42,959 bases of DNA from RGIG4608 sp045637205 (GTDB lineage: Bacteria > Bacillota > Clostridia > Oscillospirales > CAG-272): NCBI GenBank assembly GCA_045637205.1, contig JAZTYY010000040.1, forward strand, positions 1 through 42,959. The letters run 5' to 3'. Within the stretch, counting starts at the first letter, position 1. Each line of letters begins with the position of its first letter. The translations under genes and the position numbers were made by a program. Positions 1-8,487 of the stretch are shown here, one piece after another. The notes beneath the pieces are model-generated. The model was not told the origin of the DNA. It searched no databases and saw nothing but the letters and a program-made list of their open reading frames with translations.

Positions 1-19
1 AGGCGATAAAAAATTTTGC

Positions 20-254
20 GGAGCTTTTTTAAAAGCGACCGAGGGTACGGGGCGAGTAGCCCTGTATTCAGCGTTTCTTTTGATAGCTTTTCTTTGCGCT
101 TATTTCGTCAAAGAAAAGCGGCTAAAGACTTTTGCTATCAAGATTTGTTAGACGCTTTTTCTTTTGAAACCATAGGCCCAAAAGAAAAAGCTTTGCAAAA
201 AGAAAATGCCGTAATGCGCTTGCGCCGCGCGGGCGTCCGCTTTTGAAAAAGCGG
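20..254. repeat. Structured intergenic repeat, no convincing gene
   Basis: The first 315 bases hold no gene I can support. The stretch contains nested inverted repeats: TTGATAGC (80-87) pairs with GCTATCAA (134-141), and inside it CTTTTCTTTG (87-96) pairs with CAAAGAAAAG (109-118). A further palindrome lies at 237-254. A 76-codon open frame (16-246) crosses it but has no ribosome site and is low-complexity. The right part (about 292-307) carries the motif AAATCAAAATTTG, which recurs at 5305-5317 and 5441-5453. It is most likely a non-coding dispersed repeat. Confidence 0.45.
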
Positions 255-315
255 AGCAAAACAATCGCGAAAATTGAGTGCGAACATCTCTATAAATCAA
301 AATTTGAATTATTAA

Positions 316-1464
316 TCAAATAATCACAGGTGACTTTTTAATATAAAATCCGCTTTCTTTTTTTACTTCAAAGCACATTGTATAAAGTGCGTCGGCTTTT
401 TTTGAAAGGTCAGACAGACGGTTACCTTCTACATCTGAAGGTTTAGCAATAACCTTAATTGTTTCTTCATCCTTTCGAATTGAAGAAAGATATTCCCTAC
501 CTTTTTCACTTGCACCAAGCAAAACTGTGTAATTTGGCATTTTGTCAAGGTCACCTTGCTTAACTCCAAGCAAAATATAAAGAATCGCGCGACGAATTGC
601 ACTCCTTGTATATTTCTTGGTTTGCAATTTTTCTTCAAATTCATCAAACGTGGTGCACTCATTCGCAGTTGCTAGAATTCGGTTTATAAGCCCCTTGTCA
701 CTAATTGCAACGTCCAATTTATCGGCATCAATTAATCTTAAGGCAAGCAAAATTCCGTCCTTGGTATATTTGATGTCAGCCAACTCGTTTGCTTTAAGAA
801 TTTCAAGTGTTGAGATGGGTACAAAGCTCACGATTTTATCAAAATTGCCGTTTGCAATGGCCTCTCTTATCGCGCTAGCACTTGGAAATTCACCGTCTGA
901 AAGTTCAATGTCACGATATGCGCTTCCCTCTCTCTTAATGGGGCAAATTTGCATTTTATAGCCGTTTTTGATAATTGCTTTGGTGTATTCGATGCCCAAA
1001 ATGTCGTTTGAAAGAATGTTTTCTGTTCCACATTTGCTTGCAAGGAGCTCAAAATAAGCATTTGCCGTGCCCTGCTCTTTAGAAAGAGCTGCGCATTCCT
1101 CTCTAAATTCCTCGGATGAGGCAATTTGAGCAATTTTCATAATTCTATTCGCATCGGCACTTTCAGAGCCAAACGAAAGCTTGTCAACCTTAAGCCCTGC
1201 AAGAATACCCACCGATGCCCCTGCAAAATATTCGGCACTTGCCATGCAAAACGGCACGGGAAGCTCAACGACAAGGTCGGCTCCACATTCAAGTGCCGCC
1301 TTTGCTCTTGCATATTTATCGGCAATTGCAATTTCTCCGCGTTGAGTAAAATTTCCACTCATAATGCAGATAATTGGCTCATCCGTTGTCTTTTTTATTT
1401 CATTAATTTGGTGCAAATGTCCGTTGTGAAACGGATTGTATTCACAAACTATTCCAAAAGCCAT
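316..1464 (-). CDS. tmcAL: tRNA(Met) cytidine acetate ligase (TmcAL)
   Basis: 382 aa, the usual length of the TmcAL (formerly YlbM) nucleotidyltransferase-like family. The N-terminus reads GIVCEYNPFHNGH, with the HxGH nucleotide-binding motif at residues 13-16. Known family members use ATP and free acetate to form acetyl-AMP and acetylate cytidine 34 of elongator tRNA-Met (ac4C34), without acetyl-CoA. The gene is divergent from acetate kinase across a 94-base gap, a pairing that fits a shared acetate substrate. The start ATG follows an AAAAGGGGAA ribosome site. Confidence 0.9.
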   Translation of the reverse strand: MAFGIVCEYNPFHNGHLHQINEIKKTTDEPIICIMSGNFTQRGEIAIADKYARAKAALECGADLVVELPVPFCMASAEYFAGASVGILAGLKVDKLSFGSESADANRIMKIAQIASSEEFREECAALSKEQGTANAYFELLASKCGTENILSNDILGIEYTKAIIKNGYKMQICPIKREGSAYRDIELSDGEFPSASAIREAIANGNFDKIVSFVPISTLEILKANELADIKYTKDGILLALRLIDADKLDVAISDKGLINRILATANECTTFDEFEEKLQTKKYTRSAIRRAILYILLGVKQGDLDKMPNYTVLLGASEKGREYLSSIRKDEETIKVIAKPSDVEGNRLSDLSKKADALYTMCFEVKKESGFYIKKSPVII

Positions 1465-1492
1465 TTAAAATTCCCCTTTTTTGAAAAATCTA

Positions 1493-1521
1493 TTGAAATT
1501 ATGTAATTTATAGTGTATAAT
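1493..1521 (+). promoter_or_regulatory. Sigma-A promoter of ackA
   Basis: TTGAAA (1493-1498), a 17-base spacer and TATAAT (1516-1521), about 38 bases before the ackA start. The position also overlaps the leader of the divergent tmcAL gene. Confidence 0.75.
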
Positions 1522-1558
1522 ATATTTGTTAATAAAATTTTTTGGAGGTTCATTAAAC

Positions 1559-2770
1559 ATGAATGTACTCGTAGTAAATGCGGGCTCAAGCTCGCTTAAA
1601 TATCAGCTTTTCGATACAACTAACGGTGACGTTATCGCAAAGGGCCTTTGCGAAAGAATTGGTATCGACGGCAAACTCACTCACAAGCAGCTCGTTAAGG
1701 GAGTTACTTATTCAGCTGACATCGCAATGCCCAACCACACTGAAGCTATGAAGGCAGTTGTTGACGCACTTGTTCATGCAGAGCACGGTTGCATCGCTTC
1801 TATGAGCGAAATCGAAGCAGTTGGTCACAGAGCAGTTCACGGCGGTCAGTATTTCTCACAGTCAGTAATTCTTACACAGGAGGTTTATGACATCCTTGAT
1901 AAGAAGTGCCGCGACCTTGCCCCCCTTCATACTCCTGCATCTCTTCAGGGTATTCAGGCTTGCCTTGACATTCTTCCCGGCACACCCCAGGCGCTTGTAT
2001 TTGACACAGCTTTCCATCAGACAATGCCCGAAGAAGCATATATGTACGGTGTTTCTTATGACCTTTATGAAGATTACGGCATCCGTCGTTACGGTATGCA
2101 CGGCACATCTCACCGCTTTGTTGCAGGTGAAATGATTAAGCTCCTTGGCGGCAACGCTGAAGGCACAAAGATTGTTACATGCCACCTTGGTAATGGTTCA
2201 TCCATCTCCGCTGTTAAGGACGGCAAGTGCATTGATACAACAATGGGCTTCACACCCTTGGCAGGTACAATCATGGGTACACGTTGTGGTGATATCGACC
2301 CTGCTCTTGTAACATACATTATGGAAAAGAAGGGCTACTCCATTGACGAAGTAAACAGCTACCTCAACAAGAAGTGCGGATTCCTCGGTATTTCCGGTGT
2401 ATCTTCAGACTGTCGTGACCTTGAAGCAGCTATCAACGAAGGCAACCATAGAGCTCAGCTTGCTATTGATATTCTTAAATATCAGATTAAGAAGTACATT
2501 GGTTCTTATGCAGCAGCAATGGGTGGTCTTGATGCAGTTGTATTCACAGCAGGTATCGGTGAAAACACACCTAAGATCCGTGCAGGCGCTCTCTCTGGTC
2601 TTGAATTCCTTGGAATTGAACTTGATCAGGAAGTTAATGCTAACACAATGGGTTGGACAGGTCTTACAAAGCTTTCAACTGAAAACTCCAAGGTTAAGGT
2701 TTACATGATTCCTACAAACGAGGAGCTTGTAATCGCTCAGGATACTGAAGCACTTGTAAAAGCTCTCTAA
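1559..2770 (+). CDS. ackA: Acetate kinase
   Basis: 403 aa from the ATG at 1559, which follows GGAGG at 1544-1548. An upstream in-frame start at 1526 would precede the ribosome site and is rejected. It catalyses acetyl phosphate + ADP = acetate + ATP, the ATP-yielding end of acetate fermentation. The sequence has the ASKHA hallmarks: N-terminal VNAGSSSLK, RRYGMHGTSH around the catalytic histidine, CHLGNGSS, and GGLDAVVFTAGIGEN near the C-terminus. The gene favours AAG and CTT codons more than its neighbours, suggesting high expression. Phosphotransacetylase, its usual partner, is not in this window. A strong terminator follows at once. Confidence 0.97.
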   Translation: MNVLVVNAGSSSLKYQLFDTTNGDVIAKGLCERIGIDGKLTHKQLVKGVTYSADIAMPNHTEAMKAVVDALVHAEHGCIASMSEIEAVGHRAVHGGQYFSQSVILTQEVYDILDKKCRDLAPLHTPASLQGIQACLDILPGTPQALVFDTAFHQTMPEEAYMYGVSYDLYEDYGIRRYGMHGTSHRFVAGEMIKLLGGNAEGTKIVTCHLGNGSSISAVKDGKCIDTTMGFTPLAGTIMGTRCGDIDPALVTYIMEKKGYSIDEVNSYLNKKCGFLGISGVSSDCRDLEAAINEGNHRAQLAIDILKYQIKKYIGSYAAAMGGLDAVVFTAGIGENTPKIRAGALSGLEFLGIELDQEVNANTMGWTGLTKLSTENSKVKVYMIPTNEELVIAQDTEALVKAL

Positions 2771-2784
2771 TATTTGATTTTTTA

Positions 2785-2820
2785 AAAGGTTGTCACCTGT
2801 GTGGCAACCTTTATTTTGTT
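2785..2820 (+). terminator. Rho-independent terminator after ackA
   Basis: AAAGGTTG (2785-2792) pairs with CAACCTTT (2805-2812), and the stem continues inward with only a four-base loop. A T-rich tail follows. The hairpin overlaps the stop codon of the convergent gene (2811-2813). Confidence 0.8.
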
Positions 2821-3704
2821 TCATAATAACCTTTAGTTTCTTCAAGAAGTTGATTCAACTTTTCTTCAATCATAGAAATGTCGCTAATCATCACAGATAT
2901 TGTAAACTTATCTTGTGGTCTCATAGCTTTAAATTCAACATTTGGATAAGTTTCTGTTAATTTTGCTTTAACTTTACCAGTGTTTTGTTTTGTGTGCTTA
3001 CTTTTAGCACTCACAGTATCAAGTTCACTGATTCGTACATAAGGAACAATATCTAATTTAAGTTTATTGTTTTTGTATTGAACAAAAACCGTTGAATCCG
3101 GTAAAGAATCAATACTAATATATCCAGGATGTTCTCTATCAGTAAATGACCTTCCAAATCCAATTGGATAAAACATACTTTGATACGTTTTGATTTTTCT
3201 ATCAACTAAAGGTTTGTTAATAGAATCAGCAACAAAAACATATTCCTTGTAATCAACAGTTGCAGAAAATTCAGATATATTTTTATGTACGCAAATCATA
3301 GGAACATCATAGTTATAATTCAATTCCACTAGTCCCAAAGTTACAATATATCCCTCTCGATTCCAAACATATCCATCGTATTCTGAAAAAATGTCAGGAA
3401 GTCCCATATCATTCTTTAATAAATCTAATACCTGATCAAATTCTTCGGATGGCATTTCATCGTTGAATCGAATTGCATAATATTCTCTAGGAGTATAAAA
3501 CAAGGAACACTCAAATTTATTACCAAACAATCCAGCAAGTTTATTTTTCGTGTTTTTATCAATCCTTTCAATAGTGGAGGATATTGACGTATATTTGCGC
3601 ACTATATCCAAAAACGCGGATTTAATTTTACAAAGTTCTTCAGGACTGACTGTATTCTTTTCCTTTGTTAAAAATATTTTTTTACAAAAATTAAGCAATT
3701 TCAT
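2811..3704 (-). CDS. Hypothetical protein, function unknown
   Basis: 297 aa with a good ribosome site (AGGAG) before the ATG. I do not recognise a family. There is no signal peptide, and the only hydrophobic stretch at the N-terminus is a short segment (residues 1-11, LLNFCKKIFL). The protein looks soluble, mixed alpha/beta and rich in Lys, Asp and Tyr. It begins 43 bases after the radical SAM gene in the same orientation and could be read from the same transcript. Its codon use is more A/T-rich than that of flanking genes, which is compatible with an accessory origin. Confidence 0.7.
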   Translation of the reverse strand: MKLLNFCKKIFLTKEKNTVSPEELCKIKSAFLDIVRKYTSISSTIERIDKNTKNKLAGLFGNKFECSLFYTPREYYAIRFNDEMPSEEFDQVLDLLKNDMGLPDIFSEYDGYVWNREGYIVTLGLVELNYNYDVPMICVHKNISEFSATVDYKEYVFVADSINKPLVDRKIKTYQSMFYPIGFGRSFTDREHPGYISIDSLPDSTVFVQYKNNKLKLDIVPYVRISELDTVSAKSKHTKQNTGKVKAKLTETYPNVEFKAMRPQDKFTISVMISDISMIEEKLNQLLEETKGYYETK

Positions 3705-3747
3705 GTTTTTCTCCTATCTGCTGGTATTAATACACCAAAACCACACT

Positions 3748-5184
3748 TTATCTCTTAAACTTCGGTGGCTTTCTTACCTGCTTTTTGGCATAGTCCTCAT
3801 GCATAAGACGAGAAAACTCATCTTCCTTTTCGGGATAATTGAGCGCTATGTATTGATACAAAAGCGCGTATGCATCATTTTGTGATATTTTTCTTATGCT
3901 TCTTCCGTCGCGCTCGGCAATAAAATTGCGAAGTCCAAGATAAAAATCAAAGGGAGATACAACCCCATCAAGCGCGTAATCAAGAGAGCTCTCAAATCCA
4001 CCGCCCTCACGGTATCTATCCATAATATCGGCAATTTCTTGGAGCAAGCACAAATCCTCAAAGCTCATCCAATTGGATTTAAGCACCGTATAGGGTGCTT
4101 TTTTTGATGCCACATAACCATATTCATCGGCTTTGTTACGAAGCTCCGTACCGTAAAGTAGCTTCAAAAAACCAAGCTGTAGCATATCGCAAGCATAATA
4201 TGCCTCGTCAAATGATTTTCTAAAGCTCTGCATATCTTCATATGGCAAGCCTGCAATCAAATCAAGATGAACGTGGATATTACCAAGCGCCTTCACCCTT
4301 TTTGAAGCCTCGATGATTTTATTAGCATCAAGGTGACGGGAAATCGTATCTAGAGTTTCACTATTCGTGCTTTGAAGACCAATTTCAAGCTGAATTTTGC
4401 CCTTAGGCATTTGAGCAAATATTTCAAAGCTTTCCTCATTCAAAAGATTTGCGCAAACCTCAAAATGATAGTTTTTTGTAAACTCTTCACTCAAAAGCGC
4501 GCGCCAAATAGCATTGGCTCTCTTTATGTCAAAATTAAAGGTTCTATCAACAAATTTAATGATTTTAATTTTGGAGTCAAGCGTTTCAAATGTGCGCAAA
4601 TCGGCAAGAGTTTGCTCTAAAGCTTTAGCTCTAACCTTGGCACTAATTGACGACAGACAGTAGGCACATCTATAGGGGCAACCTCGACTTGATTCGTAAT
4701 AGAGCATTGTGCCACCCTCGAAGTCACCCTCGCGATAAAGTATCCCCTCGTCATTCATAACGCTTGGAATTCCACCATCGATTATTCGGTCTATATTTTC
4801 ACCGTTTTTGATGGAATTGCACACCTTAACTATGGCATCCTCACCCTCACCGCGAATGATGTAATCAATAAAATCAAAATCAAATCTTTCGCACTCAAAT
4901 GAAGCCTCAGGGCCACCAAAAATAATTTTGGATTTGGGTAAAAGCGCCTTCAAATCAGCCGCTATGTCAAGCATTGAGGCAATATTCCAAATATAACAAG
5001 AAAAGCTATACACATCTGCACTCTCACCCACAAGATGTGAGAGAATGGTAGCATTCATATCTCTTAAATTGTATTCGCAAATATGGACGTCATATCCACT
5101 TTTTTCAAGGGGCGCTCTTAGGCAACGAAGTGCCAAGCACGTGTGTGAATATGAGCCATTAAGACCAAATAATACGACTTTCAT
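3748..5184 (-). CDS. B12-binding-domain radical SAM protein (DUF4080 type)
   Basis: 478 aa. The N-terminal half (residues 1-120) looks like a cobalamin-binding Rossmann domain (KVVLFGLNGSYSH at the start, IIFGGPEASFE near 87-98). The radical SAM core starts near 160 and has the cluster motif RGCPYRCAYC with Cys169, Cys173 and Cys176 (CxxxCxxC). The C-terminal part matches the general layout of DUF4080 proteins. Family members use S-adenosylmethionine and a [4Fe-4S] cluster for radical chemistry. The substrate is unknown. It is the first gene of a leftward pair. Confidence 0.88.
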   Translation of the reverse strand: MKVVLFGLNGSYSHTCLALRCLRAPLEKSGYDVHICEYNLRDMNATILSHLVGESADVYSFSCYIWNIASMLDIAADLKALLPKSKIIFGGPEASFECERFDFDFIDYIIRGEGEDAIVKVCNSIKNGENIDRIIDGGIPSVMNDEGILYREGDFEGGTMLYYESSRGCPYRCAYCLSSISAKVRAKALEQTLADLRTFETLDSKIKIIKFVDRTFNFDIKRANAIWRALLSEEFTKNYHFEVCANLLNEESFEIFAQMPKGKIQLEIGLQSTNSETLDTISRHLDANKIIEASKRVKALGNIHVHLDLIAGLPYEDMQSFRKSFDEAYYACDMLQLGFLKLLYGTELRNKADEYGYVASKKAPYTVLKSNWMSFEDLCLLQEIADIMDRYREGGGFESSLDYALDGVVSPFDFYLGLRNFIAERDGRSIRKISQNDAYALLYQYIALNYPEKEDEFSRLMHEDYAKKQVRKPPKFKR

Positions 5185-5210
5185 TTTTACTCCATTTGTA
5201 TATAAATTGG

Positions 5211-5309
5211 GATTTATCTATCGGGCGGGCGATTCGTAAATCGCCCCTACGATATATGATATTGCTCGGTTGTAGGGGCGATTCACGAATCGCCCGTCAC
5301 CGATAAATC
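5211..5309. repeat. Long palindromic intergenic element
   Basis: A 24-base arm at 5227-5250 matches the reverse complement of 5272-5295 with one mismatch. An outer pair, GATTTATC (5211-5218) with GATAAATC (5302-5309), extends the structure to about 99 bases. Each arm is itself palindromic (GGGCGATT near AATCGCCC). No gene lies here. It looks like a dispersed palindromic repeat. Confidence 0.7.
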
Positions 5310-5331
5310 AAAATTTGTTTTCTTTTACAAC

Positions 5332-5453
5332 GGGTCGTCGGGGACGTCGACCCCTACGGTTTTAGCTTGCTTTATGGGGAAAAGCGCGAAGCTCTATAAA
5401 AGGTTTTTTGGTTACTTTTTTTCAAAAAAAGTGACCGATAAATCAAAATTTGA
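5332..5453. repeat. Second half of composite intergenic repeat
   Basis: GGGTCG at 5332 pairs with CGACCC about 20 bases on. A T7/A7 inverted repeat flanked by GGTTAC and GTGACC lies at 5410-5436. The motif GATAAATCAAAATTTG, already present at 5302-5317, is repeated at 5438-5453. With the preceding palindrome it fills the gap between the radical SAM gene and the ATPase. I see no coding sequence. Confidence 0.5.
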
Positions 5454-5498
5454 AACTTTAATTACATTATACCATCTTTTTCAACTTTTTCAATTCTT

Positions 5499-6530
5499 TT
5501 AGAAAATTTTGTTGCAAAACTCACGTGTAAATTGCTCTTTTGCCTCAAAATTCATTGCCGAACCATAAATTTCCTCTAAAATAAAATGATATTTTTTTAT
5601 ATTCTCAAATTCACTCACCGCCAAATCTAAAACGTTATCACGTACCCGTGCTATTGCTCGATATTCATGACGTATTTTTGAAATTGCCGAGGCATCAACA
5701 AAGCGCTTCATATTTATTGAGCGCGCCTCATCACTTATTTCATTAGATATTTCAAAGGTGAGTCCACTGCTCTTTGCACAAAGCACATCTACCCTATCCC
5801 TTATAATTGGATTGCTTGAAATTCTAAGATCTATTTTCTTTTCCCTCATAGAATAGTATATCTCTTGCATCATAAAATGCGCTGTTTCAAAATAATCGTT
5901 AACCTCATAATAAATTTTCGCATTTTCAAAATAGGTATCAAAGCTTGTAAGTCCCCTCATCCCAATGGCGCGAACAAGCAAGCGTTCAATTTCACCACTC
6001 TCTTTTTCAAGACCTGCGGCAAATCTTGTGGCATATTTTTTTAATTTTTCGTATTTTAGGGTAGGAAGAACAATATCCTCAATGTTTTCACTCAATTTTC
6101 GATATGCAGACAAATTTCTATATACCCTTTCAAACCCTTTTTGCTTTTCTTTTGATATATTTTCAATAACCTTGCGGCTGGAAATAAGTATTTTTTCGTC
6201 TAAAAAATCTGCCAGATTAACAAAGCTTTCAACTGCTCCCAAGTATTTGGGTTCATAAACGTGAGGACTTGTTCCGTCAAGCACGGCTATTTTTTTCTCA
6301 TTAATAATAATTCCGTCAAGGCTATCGGCATCCGACGAACAATAAATATATCTTACACTAAATCCATTTAGCTCGGCACATTTGGCAATTTCTTTCATAA
6401 AAAATGACTTCCCTGTGCCTGAGCCACCCTTGATTACATAAATTTTATAGTATGCCTGTGAATTGAAAATTTCATTGTAATAAGAGCAAAACCCCTCACT
6501 TGAATTAGACGCTGCAAAATATTTTTCCAA
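5499..6530 (-). CDS. P-loop ATPase, PRK06851-like
   Basis: 343 aa. Walker A GGSGTGKS lies at residues 35-42 in the context YVIKGGSGTGKSFFMKEI. It is followed by YCSSDADSLDGIII and VLDGTSPHV, a pattern I associate with the PRK06851-type ATPases of spore-forming Bacillota. Their function is not settled. The start appears to be TTG (6530-6528), placed nine bases after a GGAGG ribosome site. No in-frame ATG is better placed. There is no signal peptide or membrane segment. Confidence 0.8.
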   Translation of the reverse strand: MEKYFAASNSSEGFCSYYNEIFNSQAYYKIYVIKGGSGTGKSFFMKEIAKCAELNGFSVRYIYCSSDADSLDGIIINEKKIAVLDGTSPHVYEPKYLGAVESFVNLADFLDEKILISSRKVIENISKEKQKGFERVYRNLSAYRKLSENIEDIVLPTLKYEKLKKYATRFAAGLEKESGEIERLLVRAIGMRGLTSFDTYFENAKIYYEVNDYFETAHFMMQEIYYSMREKKIDLRISSNPIIRDRVDVLCAKSSGLTFEISNEISDEARSINMKRFVDASAISKIRHEYRAIARVRDNVLDLAVSEFENIKKYHFILEEIYGSAMNFEAKEQFTREFCNKIF

Positions 6531-6573
6531 AATAAAATCCCTCCATAAATTTATTACAATATAAATCTATGAA

Positions 6574-6609
6574 AAAATCCGATGATTAGTTCAAAATCAT
6601 CGGATTTTT
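6574..6609 (-). terminator. Terminator downstream of rqcH
   Basis: AAAATCCGATGATT pairs with AATCATCGGATTTT across a seven-base loop, with T runs on both strands. It sits 12 bases past the rqcH stop codon. Confidence 0.8.
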
Positions 6610-6620
6610 ATTAAATATTT

Positions 6621-8384
6621 TTACATTTCACGAAGCTTTGCAATTTTTTCGGCATTAGGAGTAACAAACGCCGTCCAGTTTGTATGATAAATTACAAGTC
6701 CTGGGTTTGCACCCTGAATCTTCTTTACGTTTTTTGCAAAGGTATAGTCAACGGGAACGTTAACTCCACCCTGAACGCTTGAATAATATGCCGCAATTTC
6801 AGCTGCCTCAGTAAAGTTTATACTTTCGGGCTCTTCACCATTACAAAGCATAACAACATGGCTACCCGCTTTATTCTTAACGTGGAACCAATAGTCGCTC
6901 TTGTGAGCCAAATTAAAGGTGATATTCTCATTTTGAATATTGTTCTTACCACACAAAACAGTATATCCGTCCGTTGTTTTGAACCTCATAAACGAGGTGC
7001 TCTTTCTCTTTTGCGGACGGTAATTCTTCATTTTTGAAGCATAGCCCGAGGTATAAAGCTCGTCACGGATTTCAATAAGGTCACTTGTATTTTCCGCGTG
7101 TGCAAGTGCATCAAAAACAGAATATATATAGTCAAGCTCGCGCTGTGCCTTTTCAATTTGAATGGCAAGCTCGCGCTCGGCATTCTTGCATTTATTGTAT
7201 CTCTTATACATTCTCTGCGCATTTGAGGAAGGTGAGAGACGACTGTCAAGCTCAACCACAACCTTAGCAAAGGTTCCATCCTCCTCATTATATGCCTCAT
7301 AGTCAATAAGCTCAACGCGTTTCATTCCACGCTCAATAGCATAAATATTTGAGGTTATAAGGTCACCGTGCTTCTTATACTTCTCCCCTTGCTTGCATTC
7401 CTCAAGCTCACTTCTTTGCTTATCCATTTTTTTAAGAAGTCGAGTTTCGGAATTGGTAAGGATTTTCAAAATATCTGTTGCCTTTTGCTTTACTCTTACT
7501 TCCCTATCTCTGCCCTCAAAATACGCATCAATCATTTTTGAAGGACTTTCAAATTCCTTAATTTCAAGCCCTTTGTAGTGTGTGAGTCTGCAGAAAGCAT
7601 ATTCAACGGCACGATCCCCCTCAAAAACTGTAGTAGGGTGGTATTCGTTGTTCTTTATGTGATCAATTATCTCACAAAAAGCAGAATAAAGCTTTTCACA
7701 AGAGCAATTTCTCAAGGTTGCATCAATGTCAACTGATGCGCGATATGCAATTTCTCTTGCAACGGCGCTTGAAATACCAAGAAAATTTGAAATAATAAAC
7801 TTGTCTACTCTATGGTCGGCAAGTGCATTGTCATAAATGGCATAAAATTGTTCCTTGGTGCATTCAATTGGGTCATTTTTGTCCTGCTTTGGTGGAAGCT
7901 CATAAAACATCCCCGGCAAAACCTGACGAAGTGAGCTTGTTGTAAAATCAACGGTTTTAAGAGCCGAAACTATTCGTTTATTGTCATCAAGAAAGATTAG
8001 GTTTGAATATTTTCCCATAAGCTCAGCTACAAGATAGCACTTTGTGTCAAAGCCCATTTCATCGCGAGTATCAAATGAGAGCATTACTGCTCTTTCAAAG
8101 CCAAGCTGCTCGATATCAGAAAGCTTTGCACCCTGCAAATGCTTGCGCAAAAGCACACAAAACATTGGTGGATTTTGGGGATTTTCCTTGGCAATTTCAG
8201 TAAATCCGATTCGTGGGTTATTTGATCCCGCGTTTATAAGCAATCTTTTGCCGCCCTGAAGTGAGCGTATTTGAATATGAATCTCATCTCTATCGGGCTG
8301 ATACACCTTTTCAACACGCGCACCACGTGAAAGTGAAAGTATTTCGTGTGTCATGCACGATAACATTCCTGCATCAAAAGCCAT
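6621..8384 (-). CDS. rqcH: Ribosome quality control protein RqcH (NFACT family)
   Basis: 587 aa from the ATG at 8384, which follows a GGGGGA ribosome site. A longer frame to 8459 has no such site. RqcH binds stalled 50S subunits carrying peptidyl-tRNA and recruits tRNA-Ala to add C-terminal alanine tails. NFACT-N covers roughly residues 1-200, with Glu97-Arg98 at the place of the Asp97-Arg98 pair of the Bacillus protein. A coiled-coil and HhH-like middle spans about 280-430. The NFACT-R domain is near 480-587, with SDYWFHVKNKAGSHVVM. It was formerly called fibronectin-binding protein. Confidence 0.93.
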   Translation of the reverse strand: MAFDAGMLSCMTHEILSLSRGARVEKVYQPDRDEIHIQIRSLQGGKRLLINAGSNNPRIGFTEIAKENPQNPPMFCVLLRKHLQGAKLSDIEQLGFERAVMLSFDTRDEMGFDTKCYLVAELMGKYSNLIFLDDNKRIVSALKTVDFTTSSLRQVLPGMFYELPPKQDKNDPIECTKEQFYAIYDNALADHRVDKFIISNFLGISSAVAREIAYRASVDIDATLRNCSCEKLYSAFCEIIDHIKNNEYHPTTVFEGDRAVEYAFCRLTHYKGLEIKEFESPSKMIDAYFEGRDREVRVKQKATDILKILTNSETRLLKKMDKQRSELEECKQGEKYKKHGDLITSNIYAIERGMKRVELIDYEAYNEEDGTFAKVVVELDSRLSPSSNAQRMYKRYNKCKNAERELAIQIEKAQRELDYIYSVFDALAHAENTSDLIEIRDELYTSGYASKMKNYRPQKRKSTSFMRFKTTDGYTVLCGKNNIQNENITFNLAHKSDYWFHVKNKAGSHVVMLCNGEEPESINFTEAAEIAAYYSSVQGGVNVPVDYTFAKNVKKIQGANPGLVIYHTNWTAFVTPNAEKIAKLREM

Positions 8385-8448
8385 AAAAATTCCCCCTTTC
8401 AAAATAATACAAGACATTGTAACACAATTTGATCTAAATTTCAAGAAC

Positions 8449-8482
8449 AAAAGCCCCATTTCTTTAAAAATGGAGCTTTTTG
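8449..8482 (-). terminator. Terminator downstream of the SLH gene
   Basis: AAAAGCCCCATTT (8449-8461) pairs with AAATGGAGCTTTT (8468-8480) with one mismatch, with T runs on either side. It follows the SLH protein stop and precedes rqcH. Confidence 0.75.
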
Positions 8483-8487
8483 TTTAT

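Noticed and set aside
16..246. 76-codon open frame at the left edge
   Set aside because: No ribosome site, low-complexity composition, and it runs through nested inverted repeats. It is better explained as a non-coding repeat.
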